Source: Trichoplusia ni (Eukaryota > Arthropoda > Insecta > Lepidoptera > Noctuidae). From it: a DNA stretch of 64,000 bases. Shown here piece after piece: positions 36,501-46,868 of the stretch (positions within the stretch are counted from its first letter, which is position 1; each line of letters starts with the position of its first letter). Below the pieces are notes generated by a model, which saw only the letters and a program-made list of their open reading frames with translations, did not search any database and was not told the DNA's origin. The position numbers and the translations under genes were made by a program. Location of the stretch: NCBI RefSeq assembly GCF_003590095.1, contig NC_039479.1, forward strand, positions 3,286,001 to 3,350,000. The letters are read 5' to 3'.

Positions 36501-39500
36501 CGTTCCCTATTTCCCCCTTGGTATAGGTAGTCGTTAAGCGATCTGAAGACTATACCCCACTGTGGAACGATGATTATTATTATTACCACGACATACAAAA
36601 CAGCTTTATAATATACACACATTAACAAATTAATTAATACACAAATAAATACTAATTCCTGATATATTATCTTAAGTGGGTACATTATTTGTCGATAGCT
36701 TTAAATTATTGGGTATGCTGTACTGTATTATTGTAAATATACTACAACTCTCATACATGCAGTCGGAGCTATTTATAACTGGTGCTTATAATCAATCAAT
36801 TACTACTGATAAAAACAAACGATAAAATGCAATATCAATTAGGAGTCAATGTCGATATGAAATAGATGGTCACACAAATCTGGATTGATTGAACTTGTTG
36901 ATCTTTGCGTATAAGCTAATTGATGTATGGAAATTTTGCATGCACTCGAAAAGTTTAGCCAAAGGTTAAATTGTGTCCTATATTTTTGATCGCGGTCTTG
37001 CCTGTGTAGGTGGTCGGTTTTGTAGCCAAGACATAAGCATGTCCTTTTTTGGATTGAAGTATCGAAAAATCTGGCGGATCATCTTATTGTTTTACCTTTA
37101 CGGATACAAAGATGAATTTAAGTGCAGACTTACAGTGAGCTCTTTATATACGTTAGAAGTACCTATACCTTTTAAATTCTGGATAATCCCAACTGGACTT
37201 CCTCCGCCCAGAGGTAATCCGAACTCTTAGTCACACCATACCTCACATTATACTGTGATTAACAAGAACCTTCCACTTCTATGTCTCCACAGAGTATAAC
37301 ATCTACGGAGGCGACCTCATCGACGTCTAAAGCTGCAGATATCGGCGCGGAAGGCGGCGTCGCGGAGCTGGTGGACCTGGAGCAGGAGCTCAGCTCCCTC
37401 CGGCGGGGACTGACGCAAGTCGAGGGTCTGACCCCTTCCAACGACCCATTTGGGACTCCTTCACTGCGATACCCGCACAGGTAATATTAAAGGTTAAGTG
37501 CATGATGTAAAAAGCAGGGTGGTGATTTTTGCCCAGACTGGAGTATAATAGTTCTCTCTCTCCAGCGAGATTTGATGCGGTTCGACGGTCTACCTTCATC
37601 CAAAGATGATACTAGAGACTTGTTGTCACACTGTTTACTTGGTTATCACACAGGTAGTATTGAACAAAAGAAGATTGGAAGCTGATTGTGAAAATCTTAG
37701 TTACGAGAAGTGCTAAAAAACCTTCCCTAGCAGTCAATATTTGTTTAAAACACACTTGTATGCGTCTAAAATATATCTGATCCAGTTCTTGCGTCCCTTC
37801 AATAAACGAAAAATTACACATACAGTGTCGAGTGATATCTCTATGTTCGTTGCTTTTCTCACCTTCCAATACCCAAGAATACCTACGTATCGGTTTTAAA
37901 ACTTAAAATATATACCTCAGAGTTGAGTTTTATTGTCCTGCTAAAATATCCTACCTTGCTCTTATTCAAGGCAAGATCAATAAAAACTCTTGGCAAGCAT
38001 CCAGTAACAATATAACTTGGCGGATATATCGGTTATTTAGTTTTAGTATTACGACATTTAATTATTTGGGTCATGAGACAAATAAATGCGTTATGTGAAA
38101 CTTGGGAATTTGAGACAATACTTATCGTCTTTGCTTAATTCTTTATGTTCTCTAAAAATTGGAATTTTCTTTCCATCTTGCCATATTTTTTCGGAAAACG
38201 AATTACCTAACACGAATGGTTTCAAAATCTAAGGGTCTAAACAGTCGGACCCCATTTCAACATTCACATTTACATTTGACTTAGTCCGTTTTTAGAGTAG
38301 AGCCAAATAGTTAAAATCATGAAGTAAAGTAAGTATGAAGTCGGAGTACTCGAGAAGACAATTCCAACAAATTTAAACTCAATTATATTTTAAAGCGGAG
38401 CTCCACCTTTCTACTCTAGCACAAGCACAGCTCTATGTCATATCCTAGTATTGCATTATCACATACTATATTATACTCCCGAGTACTAGCTATCAAAACA
38501 ACAGGATCGGTGAAACTGAATTAAACCTTATATTATCCATACATACTCGTAGATTATCATATCCACCCATACATTATCTCCAGAAGGGCCTCCTGCCCCC
38601 ACCGCCGGCTACAGTAGCGGGCCCGCGCGGGGCCCGGGCCGCGCCCTCCACAACCTCCCGCGCAGTGTTCAGCCCCGGCAAGACCGCGCCCCCGCTCCCC
38701 TTCGACCTCGCCACCGTCGCCGCTGACTTCGAGCCCACGCCGCCCTCGTCGACAACCTCACGGAAACCGCGCCGGTTAGTAAACCTGTAGCTATTGTAAG
38801 TTAGATTTAAGGGATTGATGTTTGACTCCATACAGTGTATTGTGGCTTAAGATACCCATACACGTTATGACACACCTCATGAATTAACTTGTATATCATT
38901 ACTGGGCCGTGGCACAATTCGGTTCACCTGCAACTGCACAGTTAAATTGTGCAGTTAAACTATGAGATGTATCGTAGCATGAATGGCTAGCTTTAGGCAG
39001 TATTAATATAGACAACTAATAAAAAACTTAAAGCTCACAACTAAAGGTTGAAAGCCGTTTGGCCACTTTATGGAGTATTTATTTAAAACGGATGGCTTCA
39101 CTACCACACAAACTTTATTTAGTAGACGTGCGATATTGGCGCCATCTCCAAATGTTGTTAGTATGTAAAATATAAAAATGGCTCTGCACACAGTGGGCCC
39201 TAGCTTAGGCATGCATAAGTATGTTATTAAATAATTTTATCAACCGACTTCAAAACGAAGAAGGTTCTCAATTCGTCTGTTCTTTTATTTTGTTTATAAC
39301 TCTCAGAACCTAGCCAGTTCATTACTGAATAAATTGATTTTGTTTATCCATTTTCGTTCTACATTAAATAGCTGTCATTTGGTGCCATAAAAATCATCAA
39401 GTTTTTATTTGAAGTCGGTTGTATGTTTTTGTTGTTAAAACAATATTATTCAAGTTAAGTTTATGTCGACGGCCAGTGTAAAGTCATTTGTTGAATGCAA

Positions 39501-42500
39501 TGTGAAAGTGGATACTTTTATTCATAGGCGTAGGAATGGTTTCCTATCCATGTATCAACTGAGATATAAACCACTTTCGCATTAAAGATCTTATTATGTA
39601 ATTATGTACTCGCGATCTCAAGACTCAATTTTCTAACTTTTCTAAGCAATATTTAAAAGTCTTAATTTCTTGAGTTTGCGAAAAAAACCTAGACTTAGTA
39701 GCCAATGAATGAACAGAAGTATTAATAATAATATATAAAACCTATTTATTTATGTAATATAAACAATATTAATTCAGCCTACTTATTTTAATCTATGTTC
39801 GTAACGGCCGTATGGACAGATGTAATGATTTATTTATCAATCAATTTTTTCTTGTAGTTGTGAAATTATTTTGGCAAAAGCTGTATTCTGTAACTTTATG
39901 TTCATGTTATGTGTAAGTGAACGACTGTTTTAGTACATTATTTATAGTGCATGACCCCTCAGGTACCCGCTTTCAATTGGATGTATTGAATATTATTGCG
40001 ATACTATAAAAAAATCTAAATGCTGGTATTTTTTTTACTTTTTGTCTCTATAAAAATCGTTGACGATCGTTCGCAATATTATTCGAATACTTAGTAGAGC
40101 TCCCTGTGTGACGTCTGGTCTGTATGCTATAAGACTGAATTATGTGGACGTGACGCTTAACTTTACCTTAACGAGAACCGTTGTGACCCAAAGCATGCCG
40201 TAACCTCGCGAGTCGCCATTTACCGTGACGTCAGTATCGCTGAACAGTTCCCGCACGACTCGTTTTGCTCGGTTAATGCACAAACAAACGCACAATTCGG
40301 TTATGTGTTTAGACGCACGCTTAATCAATGTAGAACGATTTTTTTGTTTAATGAAAATTAAAATCAAGGATTACTTGTACATTGTAATGCTCAAGTAATA
40401 CTAGAAGTTTAAATGAAAACTGCGTTATCACGTCTACATATACTTAGTATTATGGTGACTGCCTGTGTTACAGGTATGCCAGCCCAGCGCGTCAACGACG
40501 CAGTCGCTCAGTTACGACGTATTCACGGAACTAGACCCCCTCGGCACCGGCCGGAGTAAACCTTACGTTGACAAAAAACTCTTCTTTCAGGAGCTCAAAA
40601 ATCCGCCAAAGAAAGTGCTCAAAGACCTCGTGTCCACACAGAGCCTTATATCAGACATATTGCCGGTGAGCACCGACACTAAGATAGAGCATTACGGGCC
40701 GGCGACGACGATGACGTCACTGTCGCGGCACTCGGGCGGCTCGGTAGCGATCGTCAAGCCGACGCAGACCGCACTGTTCTCGGGGAACTTTTTCTCGTCC
40801 GATCCGTTCGCGGAGACAGATCCTTTCGATAACACAGATCCGTTCTCGGACTCGTTCAAAGACGATCCGTTCACGAGCATGGCGGAGTTCCCCAAGGCGA
40901 GCGCGCTGCGGGTGGACGTGCGGCCGGACGAGCTGAAGGCCAAGCCCGAGCGCGCCGAGCCCGGCCCGCCGCCGCTCGAGAACGGCCGCAGCGTGTTCAA
41001 CGGCCCGCTGCAGGTCTCGCTGCCGCCGGAGCCCGTGCCCAAGTCGCCGCGTCTGCAGAGACAGGTAACACAACACTACACCTGGCTAGATCAACCTAAG
41101 TATTTCTCAACATTTTTAGATGCCAAAGGTTGCGAGTCTGCTTTGCTTACTCTATTGCCCCGAACTGTATTTAAAAACTTGACTCATTGTAAATTTTTGC
41201 CTCTTAAATGTTTCCTCGCATTCATAAAATAAAAGTCTGCTCACTGAAACAAAAGCTAGTCAGCTCGACTGTTCTTTGACAAGTCTCTTTCAAATCAAAC
41301 TCTCTAACCCAATAACTCGTTAAACCCCCCAGAGCACAGAGGGCAGCATGGTCCGCCAGCGGCCGCAAGCCCACAAGCTGAGCGTAGAGAGCGCGTCGCC
41401 ACCGCCGCCGCTGCCGCCCAAGAAGGCGGGCGAGGTGGGCGGGGTCCGCCCGCCCCCGCGACCCCCACATGACCATGATGATGACGAGGGCCCGCCTCAG
41501 TTGCCCAAGCCCGCCATGCGACGGGAACCGCTGGTCAGTGTGTTATTCTAATAGCAACTCTATCTTAATATGTTAAGGTTGATTTGTCTTTGTAGTCAAG
41601 CATAAACGATATAAAGTACGGTTGGTAATCCTTAACAATTTAGATATTCTTTCAACTAAAAAAACAAGATTTTATAGATATTTTTAGTACTGAGTAAGCT
41701 GTATTTAGTGTCTATGAGAAGATGCTTCGCAACGAATTTAAGTCTAGAGCTACAGTTATTGCTTCCTGATTTTATGCTGATCTAATAAAAATAGATTTTG
41801 TTGTGTATTATGTTGCTTCAAAATTCAAATACTTAATATATGTATTTTCATAATCACTGTGTCGTATATACTCACCCAGGCGGACCGCAGCATGAAGCCG
41901 CGCCTGTCGTCGGCGGCCACGAACAGCAGCGAGGACGAGTACCTGACGCCGGCGCCGCCGCCGCTGCCCACCGCGCGCCGCTTCGACATCACGCTCAGCC
42001 AGCTGCTCACCTGCACCATGGACGAACTGGCCCACAGGTACTAATATACATGGGGAACTAACATAGTATCCTACTAATATTATTAACACGAAAGTTTGTA
42101 GGTAAGGATTTTGATCCTCTTTCACGCAAAAAACACTGAACGGATTTAGACGAAACTTGGTGCACAGAGAGTTAATAACCAGGATTTAACACACAGTTTT
42201 TATCCCGATTTTATGTTCCCGTGGGACTATTATGATCACAGGTCTACTACGCGCCAGTTTACTGCAGTTTAACAGAAGGAACATATAAATAATCTCCATC
42301 TCATCTGGCCCGTTCCAGGTTACGAGTCCCCGCCGCTACACTATCGTCTATGACTTTGCCGCAACTGACCGACTACCTCAGGTCGTACCTAGCTGCCGAC
42401 AACGATAGAGCGGTAAGTTACGTTTATGTTAATAGTATAATTTAATTTATTATTATTTTATTTAAGGATAATTTATATTGCATAATAAGAAAATCGTTGC

Positions 42501-43995
42501 TTCTTTATTTGTAAAAATCATACTTGTGTAAGCCGCAGTTGTGAAAAACAACTGAATAATCATGTCATTGACCTCACATTAAAATTTTTGTTTCCTCTCA
42601 ACAAAAACAAAAAACAACAGCGAACGCGGGAAAACAAAAAGGTAGACAATTTATCCTACCTTGCTTAGATTAGGAAATCGAATAACAATAATAATTCCTA
42701 CAACTTGTTTCAGCATATACACGTTGAGCCTTCGACGAGGGTTGAAAAGGAGAAACCATTGACAGCTTTATCTGGCTATCGACCCCTAGCGGTATTCTCG
42801 ACAAGCCAACACAGAACGACTTCAAACCACAGTTCGAAGACAACTTCACCCCAACAGCGGAAATCACGGACACATTTGTCGCAAACTTCGACGACTTTGA
42901 CAAAAAAGCGAATGCTTCGTACGACCGATACGCGGCCTTTAGGGAAATTCAAGAGGAAGAGTTAAAAGCCAAGTCTATTTTAGACCCTATAGACATCTTA
43001 GAGGCGGAACCGAAGCAAGACTCAGACGAAAAGGAACTAACGGCTATAGATAATCTGATGAGGGCTAATCAAGATCGGGAAGTTGAGGCCAAAGAGCCAG
43101 CCCGTAGTCCTTTAAAAACTTTAGACGAATTGACGCTGGATTCCTTCAATATGTTCAGGAACTCCGTCAGTCCGAAACCGTCGCAGATTGACGCGAAAAT
43201 TGAGGATATCAAGTCTGTGATGAAGACTCTTCAGATTGAGAAGGTCAGGAGGAGCACGTCACCGCGCGATAATGGTCACGTTGAGGTTAAACTGGAGAAT
43301 ACCAATGATAGGTATGTTACTAGATTTTACTCTTGATATTTTTTCTTTTGACATGTGGTCATTGTATTTTTTTTTGTCAGTAGACTGTATCTATTTGTGA
43401 TGATTGGTTGTTTTTGAGTTTACTCTCTTCGTATGATAACGTCTATGTCTAATACTGAACTTAAAGATAAATAGATGGCGTTTTTCAATTCAAAATGTTT
43501 AAAGCATAATTTAATCGATTTAGATTCGAAGATTCTTTTGTACTATGACGAATACTAATGACTCATAAGTACGATTGAATATGCATAATGTATGCTCACG
43601 TCTTCATCCATAGCATTTTGTTTCCAGGTACGCAGCACTCCGCGAAATAACAATAACAGAACCACCACAAGACGAATTTGAATCCCTACCGCCTGAAGTA
43701 CCCAAAGAACGAAAGAAATCCGACGAGAAATCTGATGGGTTCGACAACTCAGACTTCTTTGACTGCATCGACAATAGCTCGCTCTCTTTCACACACGTTG
43801 AGGACGCGTTCAGGAAGAGTCCTGTTGTGAAGGAGAGGGAAAGAGAGGAGGAGAAGAAGGTTGAGGAGGTTAAGAAGGAGTTGACGCCTGTTGAGCTGAC
43901 GCCGTTGCCGGTCAGGGACCTGGCGCCGCCGCCCGCGAGACTCTCGACCGGGTCTATTAGTGATGTTGTGAGCGGGTCCTCGCCTGATACTAAAG
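24534..43995 (+). CDS. Dab: Disabled (Dab) endocytic/signalling adaptor, PTB domain protein
   Basis: Dab proteins bind NPxY tails of receptors and link them to AP-2/clathrin and to Abl/Reelin-type signalling. Exon model: 24534-24549 (or alternative 26319-26388), 28518-28732, 29736-29879, 30640-30789, 37293-37480, 38553(or 38584)-38774, 40488(or 40474)-41064, 41333-41533, 41880-42037, 42319-42412, 42714-43311, 43628-43995. The PTB domain spans the 28518, 29736 and 30640 exons (RFLGEGVAFRAKLIGVLEV, MAIRAAGEHKQRIQ, HPVHKISFIAQDMTDSRAFGY, MRDLFQVVFELKKKE). Downstream are DLEQELSSLRRG, four DPF AP-2 motifs in the 40488 exon, PPPPLPPKK (SH3-type ligand) and RYAALREI. One exon shows a frame anomaly (42714-42806). 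The 3' end is unresolved: reading into the intron stops at 44069, or splicing continues toward the bZIP exons. Confidence 0.88.
25870..26170 (+). promoter_or_regulatory. GC-rich patch upstream of Dab exon B
   Basis: A GC-rich island (GGCGGGTGCGCGAGCGTGCG, 25948-25967) in otherwise AT-rich intron sequence, about 150-450 bp before candidate exon B. The overlapping short open frames on both strands look like composition artefacts. Promoter function is inferred from composition and position. Confidence 0.4.
26319..26388 (+). CDS. Dab candidate first coding exon B (alternative promoter)
   Basis: The open frame starts at ATG 26319 (or 26352) and ends at donor AAAT/GTGAGT after 26388. It encodes MFNHKLPTDF then MQTLRKKTSPCK. 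Phase 1 joins the 28518 exon to read SPCKYKNEPGRFLGEG. A basic Lys-rich stretch right before the PTB domain is typical of Dab proteins. The upstream GC-rich region 25870-26170 looks like a promoter. Confidence 0.5.
28518..30789 (+). CDS. Dab PTB/PID domain exons
   Basis: Three exons, 28518-28732, 29736-29879 and 30640-30789, encode about 170 residues covering the whole PTB fold. Phases are 1, 0, 0, 0. The sequence is strongly conserved relative to fly Dab as known (EARGDRMCQEAL, IDGLRLRD, GYIFGSPDTGHRFFGIKTDKAASQ). The 30640 exon ends in a polar linker with VRHTTNTSTENKAK. Confidence 0.95.
30322..30427. repeat. SINE-like repeat, copy 2 (truncated)
   Basis: Same family as 13831-14027: shared segments are GTAAGGAATT-AATCCTT, TCGCGGGGG, CAAATCACATGC, and ACACCC/CTAGACTCAGAACAA. 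It lacks the tRNA-like right part. A separate tRNA-like scrap (CCGTAGGGATTTGAACGCC) follows at about 30495. Confidence 0.6.
30790..32199 (+). other. Dab intron with an unexplained GC-richer open segment
   Basis: Between the PTB exons and the internal promoter candidate. An open frame of 128 codons (30841-31227) is moderately GC-rich and follows an acceptor-like TTTGTAG, but I recognise no domain and its link to Dab splicing is unclear. The rest is AT-rich without recognisable features. Confidence 0.3.
32200..32460 (+). CDS. Candidate alternative Dab first exon lacking the PTB domain (CDS 32413-32460)
   Basis: ATG at 32413 opens 16 codons (MFSWRTIRYKKYRYKK) ending at a good donor, AAG/GTAGGT, after 32460 in phase 0. 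The next Dab exon on this strand (37293) also starts in phase 0, so splicing would give a protein that skips the PTB domain and begins in the linker with its DPF, AP-2 and SH3-ligand motifs. Upstream sequence 32140-32260 is GC-richer, with an initiator-like GTGCAGTGTTG. The short basic N-terminus is typical of alternative first exons. The evidence is frame, phase and donor only. Confidence 0.45.
34113..34170. repeat. Imperfect inverted repeat near the left end of the hAT remnant
   Basis: CTACAATTCATAC-TTTTCTCATTC is followed after about five bases by its reverse complement, with a four-base insertion (CTAC/GTAG) in one arm. It is probably a subterminal hairpin of the element. Confidence 0.65.
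34407..34982 (-). pseudogene. hAT-family transposase fragment, frameshifted
   Basis: This is the C-terminal half of a ZMYM1/THAP-repressor-like hAT transposase. The reading frame shifts near 34690 and again near 34620. It retains the TVERSFS-LRR-KTWLR-M block of the hAT C-terminal dimerisation region and ends at a stop at 34407. No zinc finger and no upstream catalytic domain remain, so it cannot be functional. Confidence 0.88.
35231..35274. repeat. Perfect 18-bp palindrome arms inside the hAT remnant
   Basis: Arms 35231-35248 (ATTTTATTTAGCGTAATG) and 35257-35274 are exact reverse complements with an 8-base spacer. This would fold as a strong hairpin. The function is unknown. Confidence 0.75.
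35655..37292 (+). other. Dab intron, 3' part
   Basis: AT-rich. It contains a perfect 14-bp inverted pair CAATAAAGACTATA (35934-35947) and its complement (36018-36031), which may be the ends of a 98-bp MITE-like insertion. Nothing else is recognised. Confidence 0.35.
38553..38774 (+). CDS. Dab proline-rich exon with uncertain 5' boundary
   Basis: The open frame reads KGLLPPPPATVAG and FSPGKTAPPLPFDLATVAAD and ends at a donor (GCCG/GTTAGT) in phase 2. The best-looking acceptor (CTCCAG, ending 38583) gives phase 0, which does not fit the upstream exon (phase 2). An acceptor at 38551-38552 (CGTAG) does fit and adds RLSYPPIHYLQ. Both are reported; the composition strongly favours this being coding. 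Confidence 0.6.
39241..39421. mobile_element. MITE with CAACCGACTTCAAA termini (181 bp)
   Basis: It begins CAACCGACTTCAAAACGAAG and ends TTTTTATTTGAAGTCGGTTG, giving inverted termini of about 13 bp, with TAT on both flanks. I recognise this as one of the most widespread short DNA elements in Lepidoptera (GAGGTTCTCAATTCGTC core). Its presence is good evidence for the order. It has no coding capacity and lies in a Dab intron. Confidence 0.8.
39422..40473 (+). other. Dab intron, no feature recognised
   Basis: AT-rich intron sequence between the MITE and the large DPF exon. A short GC-richer patch at 40140-40270 with TGACGTCA (40227-40234, a full CRE palindrome) could be regulatory. Confidence 0.35.
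40488..41064 (+). CDS. Dab clathrin/AP-2 binding exon with four DPF motifs
   Basis: It encodes about 192 residues in one open frame ending PKSPRLQRQ. DPF occurs four times within about 25 residues (SSDPFAETDPF, TDPFSDSFKDDPF), the AP-2 alpha-ear binding signature of Dab2/Dab. Phase needs the acceptor CCCAG ending at 40487, not the stronger-looking one at 40473, so two acceptors 14 bp apart compete. GC content rises steeply toward the 3' end. Confidence 0.85.
42066..42241. repeat. Dispersed lepidopteran repeat in a Dab intron
   Basis: The order of blocks CTACTAATATTATTAACACGAAAG, CTCTTTCACGCAAAAAACACTG, AACGGATTTAGACGAAACTTGG and TTTATCCCGATTTTATG is a pattern I know as a very common repeat in moth and butterfly introns, probably the 3' end of a non-LTR element or a SINE. 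The ends are approximate. Confidence 0.65.
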
Positions 43996-44137
43996 GTATG
44001 TATGTAGATGTGGTAAAAAATTTGAAGGAATGTAGATTGTATAAGTTTTTTTGTACTTTAATTTTTTAGTTCGTTATTTTTTTGGGAATTTTCAAGTTGA
44101 AATTGAGCAGTTAGAAAAAGAAAAATGCCAGCCACAC

Positions 44138-44862
44138 ATGGTTAGTGTTCAATACCCTAGAAAAATCTTTTTTTTTTTCATGACTATTACTACTTGTATT
44201 ACGTGGACGACATTTATAAAGTTATTAATATTTTATTTTCTTTGTTACAGAAACTACCAGATCAGACGTGGCCTACGCAGGGCGTGTCTTACTTCACATT
44301 AACAACACCAAATACACACACAACAAAAGTGAAGTCGCCCCCGCCGGCAGACTACGAGCCCATTACCCCTAAGAGTGAATCTCATGTTGAGTCTGACAAT
44401 GATGACGTCAAATCAACAACAAGCAAGAGAAGACGGCATGACAGTGAAGACTCCGATGAGACTTACTCGCCTTACTCCGAAGAACCAACCAGAAAATACA
44501 AAAGAAGAAAACCAAGTGTCCCCATCAAGGACATGATTCTTGCATTAGAAGGTCAACCAAAGGCGCGAAGAGGAAGGCCTCCTAAAAGAAGGGAGAGCAC
44601 AGTGTCCTCGGTGTGTAGTGTAGATGAAAACTCTTCATCTATCTCTACACAGGAAGTTAAATATAGAGAGCTAAGAGATAAGAATAATGAAGCATCCAAA
44701 AGGTCGCGAATGAACAGGAAACTCAAGGAGCTACAGATGGAACAGTTAGCTGACGAATTGGAAGAAAAAAATAAGAAGTTAAGAGTTAGAGCTGATATTT
44801 TAGAGGAAATGACAAAGAGGCTGAAAAATGAATTGATGTCTGCTATTCTGAAAAGCAAATGA
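44138..44862 (+). CDS. bZIP domain protein (2 exons as modelled)
   Basis: The main exon, 44251-44862, is open from its acceptor (TTGTTACAG) to TGA and holds a C-terminal bZIP. The basic region is KYRELRDKNNEASKRSRMNRK (residues about 138-158), which carries the NNEASKRSR DNA-contact signature. A leucine zipper follows (LKELQMEQLADELEEKNKKL onward). Upstream are KRRRHDSEDSDE, PRRGRPPKRR-like basic patches and a Ser-rich linker. A nuclear transcription factor is inferred. The start is uncertain: an ATG at 44138-44140 directly before a GTTAGT donor is in phase 0 and gives 204 residues. I recognise the REPTOR/CREB-like bZIP style but cannot assign an orthologue. It follows Dab by only about 140 bp. 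Confidence 0.75.
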
Positions 44863-46868
44863 GAACACATCATGACAGTTTCTGTGTTCGAAAACTAACA
44901 GCGACTTGAGTTTCTTGTCTCATTGTTCGTAAGATCTGTACTCATAGACTTTTGTTTCACTTGTAAAAATTGTATTCAATGAAAAGGTACAATGTAACAA
45001 AATAGGTCTATTAACTTATTGTCTATGATTATAGATACTAAGATCTTGCTATGCATGCTGGATGTTATTGTTTTTTAAGTATAATTAAGAGCGTGTATTT
45101 TAAAATTCTTCAGTTGAATTAGTTGTAATCTATGGTCTATAAAACATAATATGAATGTTAAAAAAAAATAAAAAAACATTAAAAGAATACCTAATAATAA
45201 TATAAGAATTGTAACGTAATTACAATGGATTAGTTAAATGCATGGTTTAAAGTTTATATTTTTTTTCATTAAAATTTGTCTTGTATGTTATAAATTGTAA
45301 TTGAAATACATTAATTAATTTGTTTTAAAATATCTTTCATTTCAATCCTCATTAAAAAACTGAGTTTCTCAAAAGAAAATCTTACAACATATCTATTTCT
45401 TCAGTAGTAGTAGTAGTAGCACAAGTACTTCATACTTACTCCACGAAGTTTCGCACCTCTCGACTCTCCAATTCACTGAGCAGGTACGAAAGATTGCAGA
45501 TAAACTTATTGCCACAAAATAGTAGTAATAATATTATTGCTCGTCTAGCACGAGTAAAATGTAGACCGGAAATTATAGTGTACAAATATTATTTTGTTAC
45601 CTGCAGACTTATATACTAAAATGTATTGGAAGTTGAACCATACTGTTAGTGAATGAAAAATTAACACGTGAATTAATACCTACTATATTACTCCGACATA
45701 GCAGGGTGTCCCTAATTAGCTAAGAATAAAATTATATGCATTAATCAGTTCAGATTTTATAAATCATACTTGAATAATCCATAAACATGATATCGCACGA
45801 GGCACGACAATAGATACCCGTTAAGTAAGCTTATAGGAATTAGTCATATCCTTTCGTAACAAAAGTATTGTAAAGATATATAATTAATCAGTATATTATT
45901 ATAAGATTAAGAGAAATGATGTCATATTATGATGTCAGGTCATATCTAGTGGTAGGTTTAGATACGTTAGTATCTAAACCTCTCTGAACCACAGAACATA
46001 TATACCCCTAAAGGGCTCTGAACGCCCATAAAATATCGACTTCAATGATGCAATACTTCCACAGATAAAAATAATATCTCAAATAAAGAATGGAACATTG
46101 TGTGCTCACCAGTTGGCGCCACCGGTACACAAGGTTGTTAAGTCCCAGTTTGTGACTATTTTGACAAGTGTGAAGCTTTTAGAAGGTTTAAAATGACATC
46201 ATAGGTAAAATAATAAAGGTACCTACTTACGGTGCAACGGCTTGTAAATTAATTCCTGTAAATAAAGCTCCTATTTACTTATTTGTATCACGGCCACGGG
46301 GTACGAATGAAGTTAGGAGACCAACACAGTGCAGAGCAACACAGTGTCGCGTCATGGCCAGATTTATCGCCTCAGACGAGCGACGAGCAAATGCAAGCAA
46401 TAACTAAACTTTTGGAGTAGCAAGAAATTTAAAAGTGACTAGATTTGTCGCTGCAAACGAGTGTCGAGCGGCTAGATGAGGCCGTAACTTTGAAAAATTT
46501 TATATTTTTCGTGTGCAATTAAGAAATATGCAGCATTTAAAAAGTTTGCAGCTGCCATGAGGAAATTTCTTTCCTTTTTAGTATTATACTCAAATAATTT
46601 CTCTTTATTTTCCACTGACAACAACTGTTTATCGCGGTTTACCCGCGAAATACCCGATCTCGTGATCATTTTACGGTTTTTGTGTCTTTGCCGCAACTTT
46701 TCCATATTTTCTCACCGTTTAAACCTTCCCTGGACTTTCGCAAATATTTCAAGACTAAAATAAGCCGGTTCAGTCGTTCTCGAGTTTTAGCTAGACTAAC
46801 GGAACCCAATTTATTTATTTTTATAAGAAGACGATGACTAAGAAATGGACCATCAAAATAAAACGTCA
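44863..46868 (+). other. bZIP 3' UTR and intergenic region
   Basis: Several AATAAA-like hexamers lie near 45164-45185. A (AGT)n microsatellite lies at about 45402-45419. At 46359-46391 and 46440-46474 there are two imperfect copies of an AGATTTRTCGC-GACGAGYG block about 80 bp apart. No gene seen. Confidence 0.4.
46600..46835. repeat. 3'-end fragment of a dispersed non-LTR-type repeat
   Basis: The text AAACCTTCCCTGGACTTTCG, then TTCAGTCGTTCTCGAGTTTT and AGCTAGACTAACGGAACCCA, is a signature I know from a very abundant lepidopteran retroposon tail. Boundaries and family are not assigned. The flanking short ORFs on both strands are not called. Confidence 0.55.

Noticed and set aside
40692..41076. 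Minus-strand ORFs of 116 and 119 codons
   Set aside because: They mirror the GC-rich Dab DPF exon, and the Arg/Gly-rich text is an antisense artefact.
42705..42965. 86-codon ORF in the upstream frame of the Dab exon
   Set aside because: After about 25 codons it turns into Ser/Thr low-complexity text while another frame matches Dab-like sequence. It is discussed as a frame anomaly and not called a separate gene.
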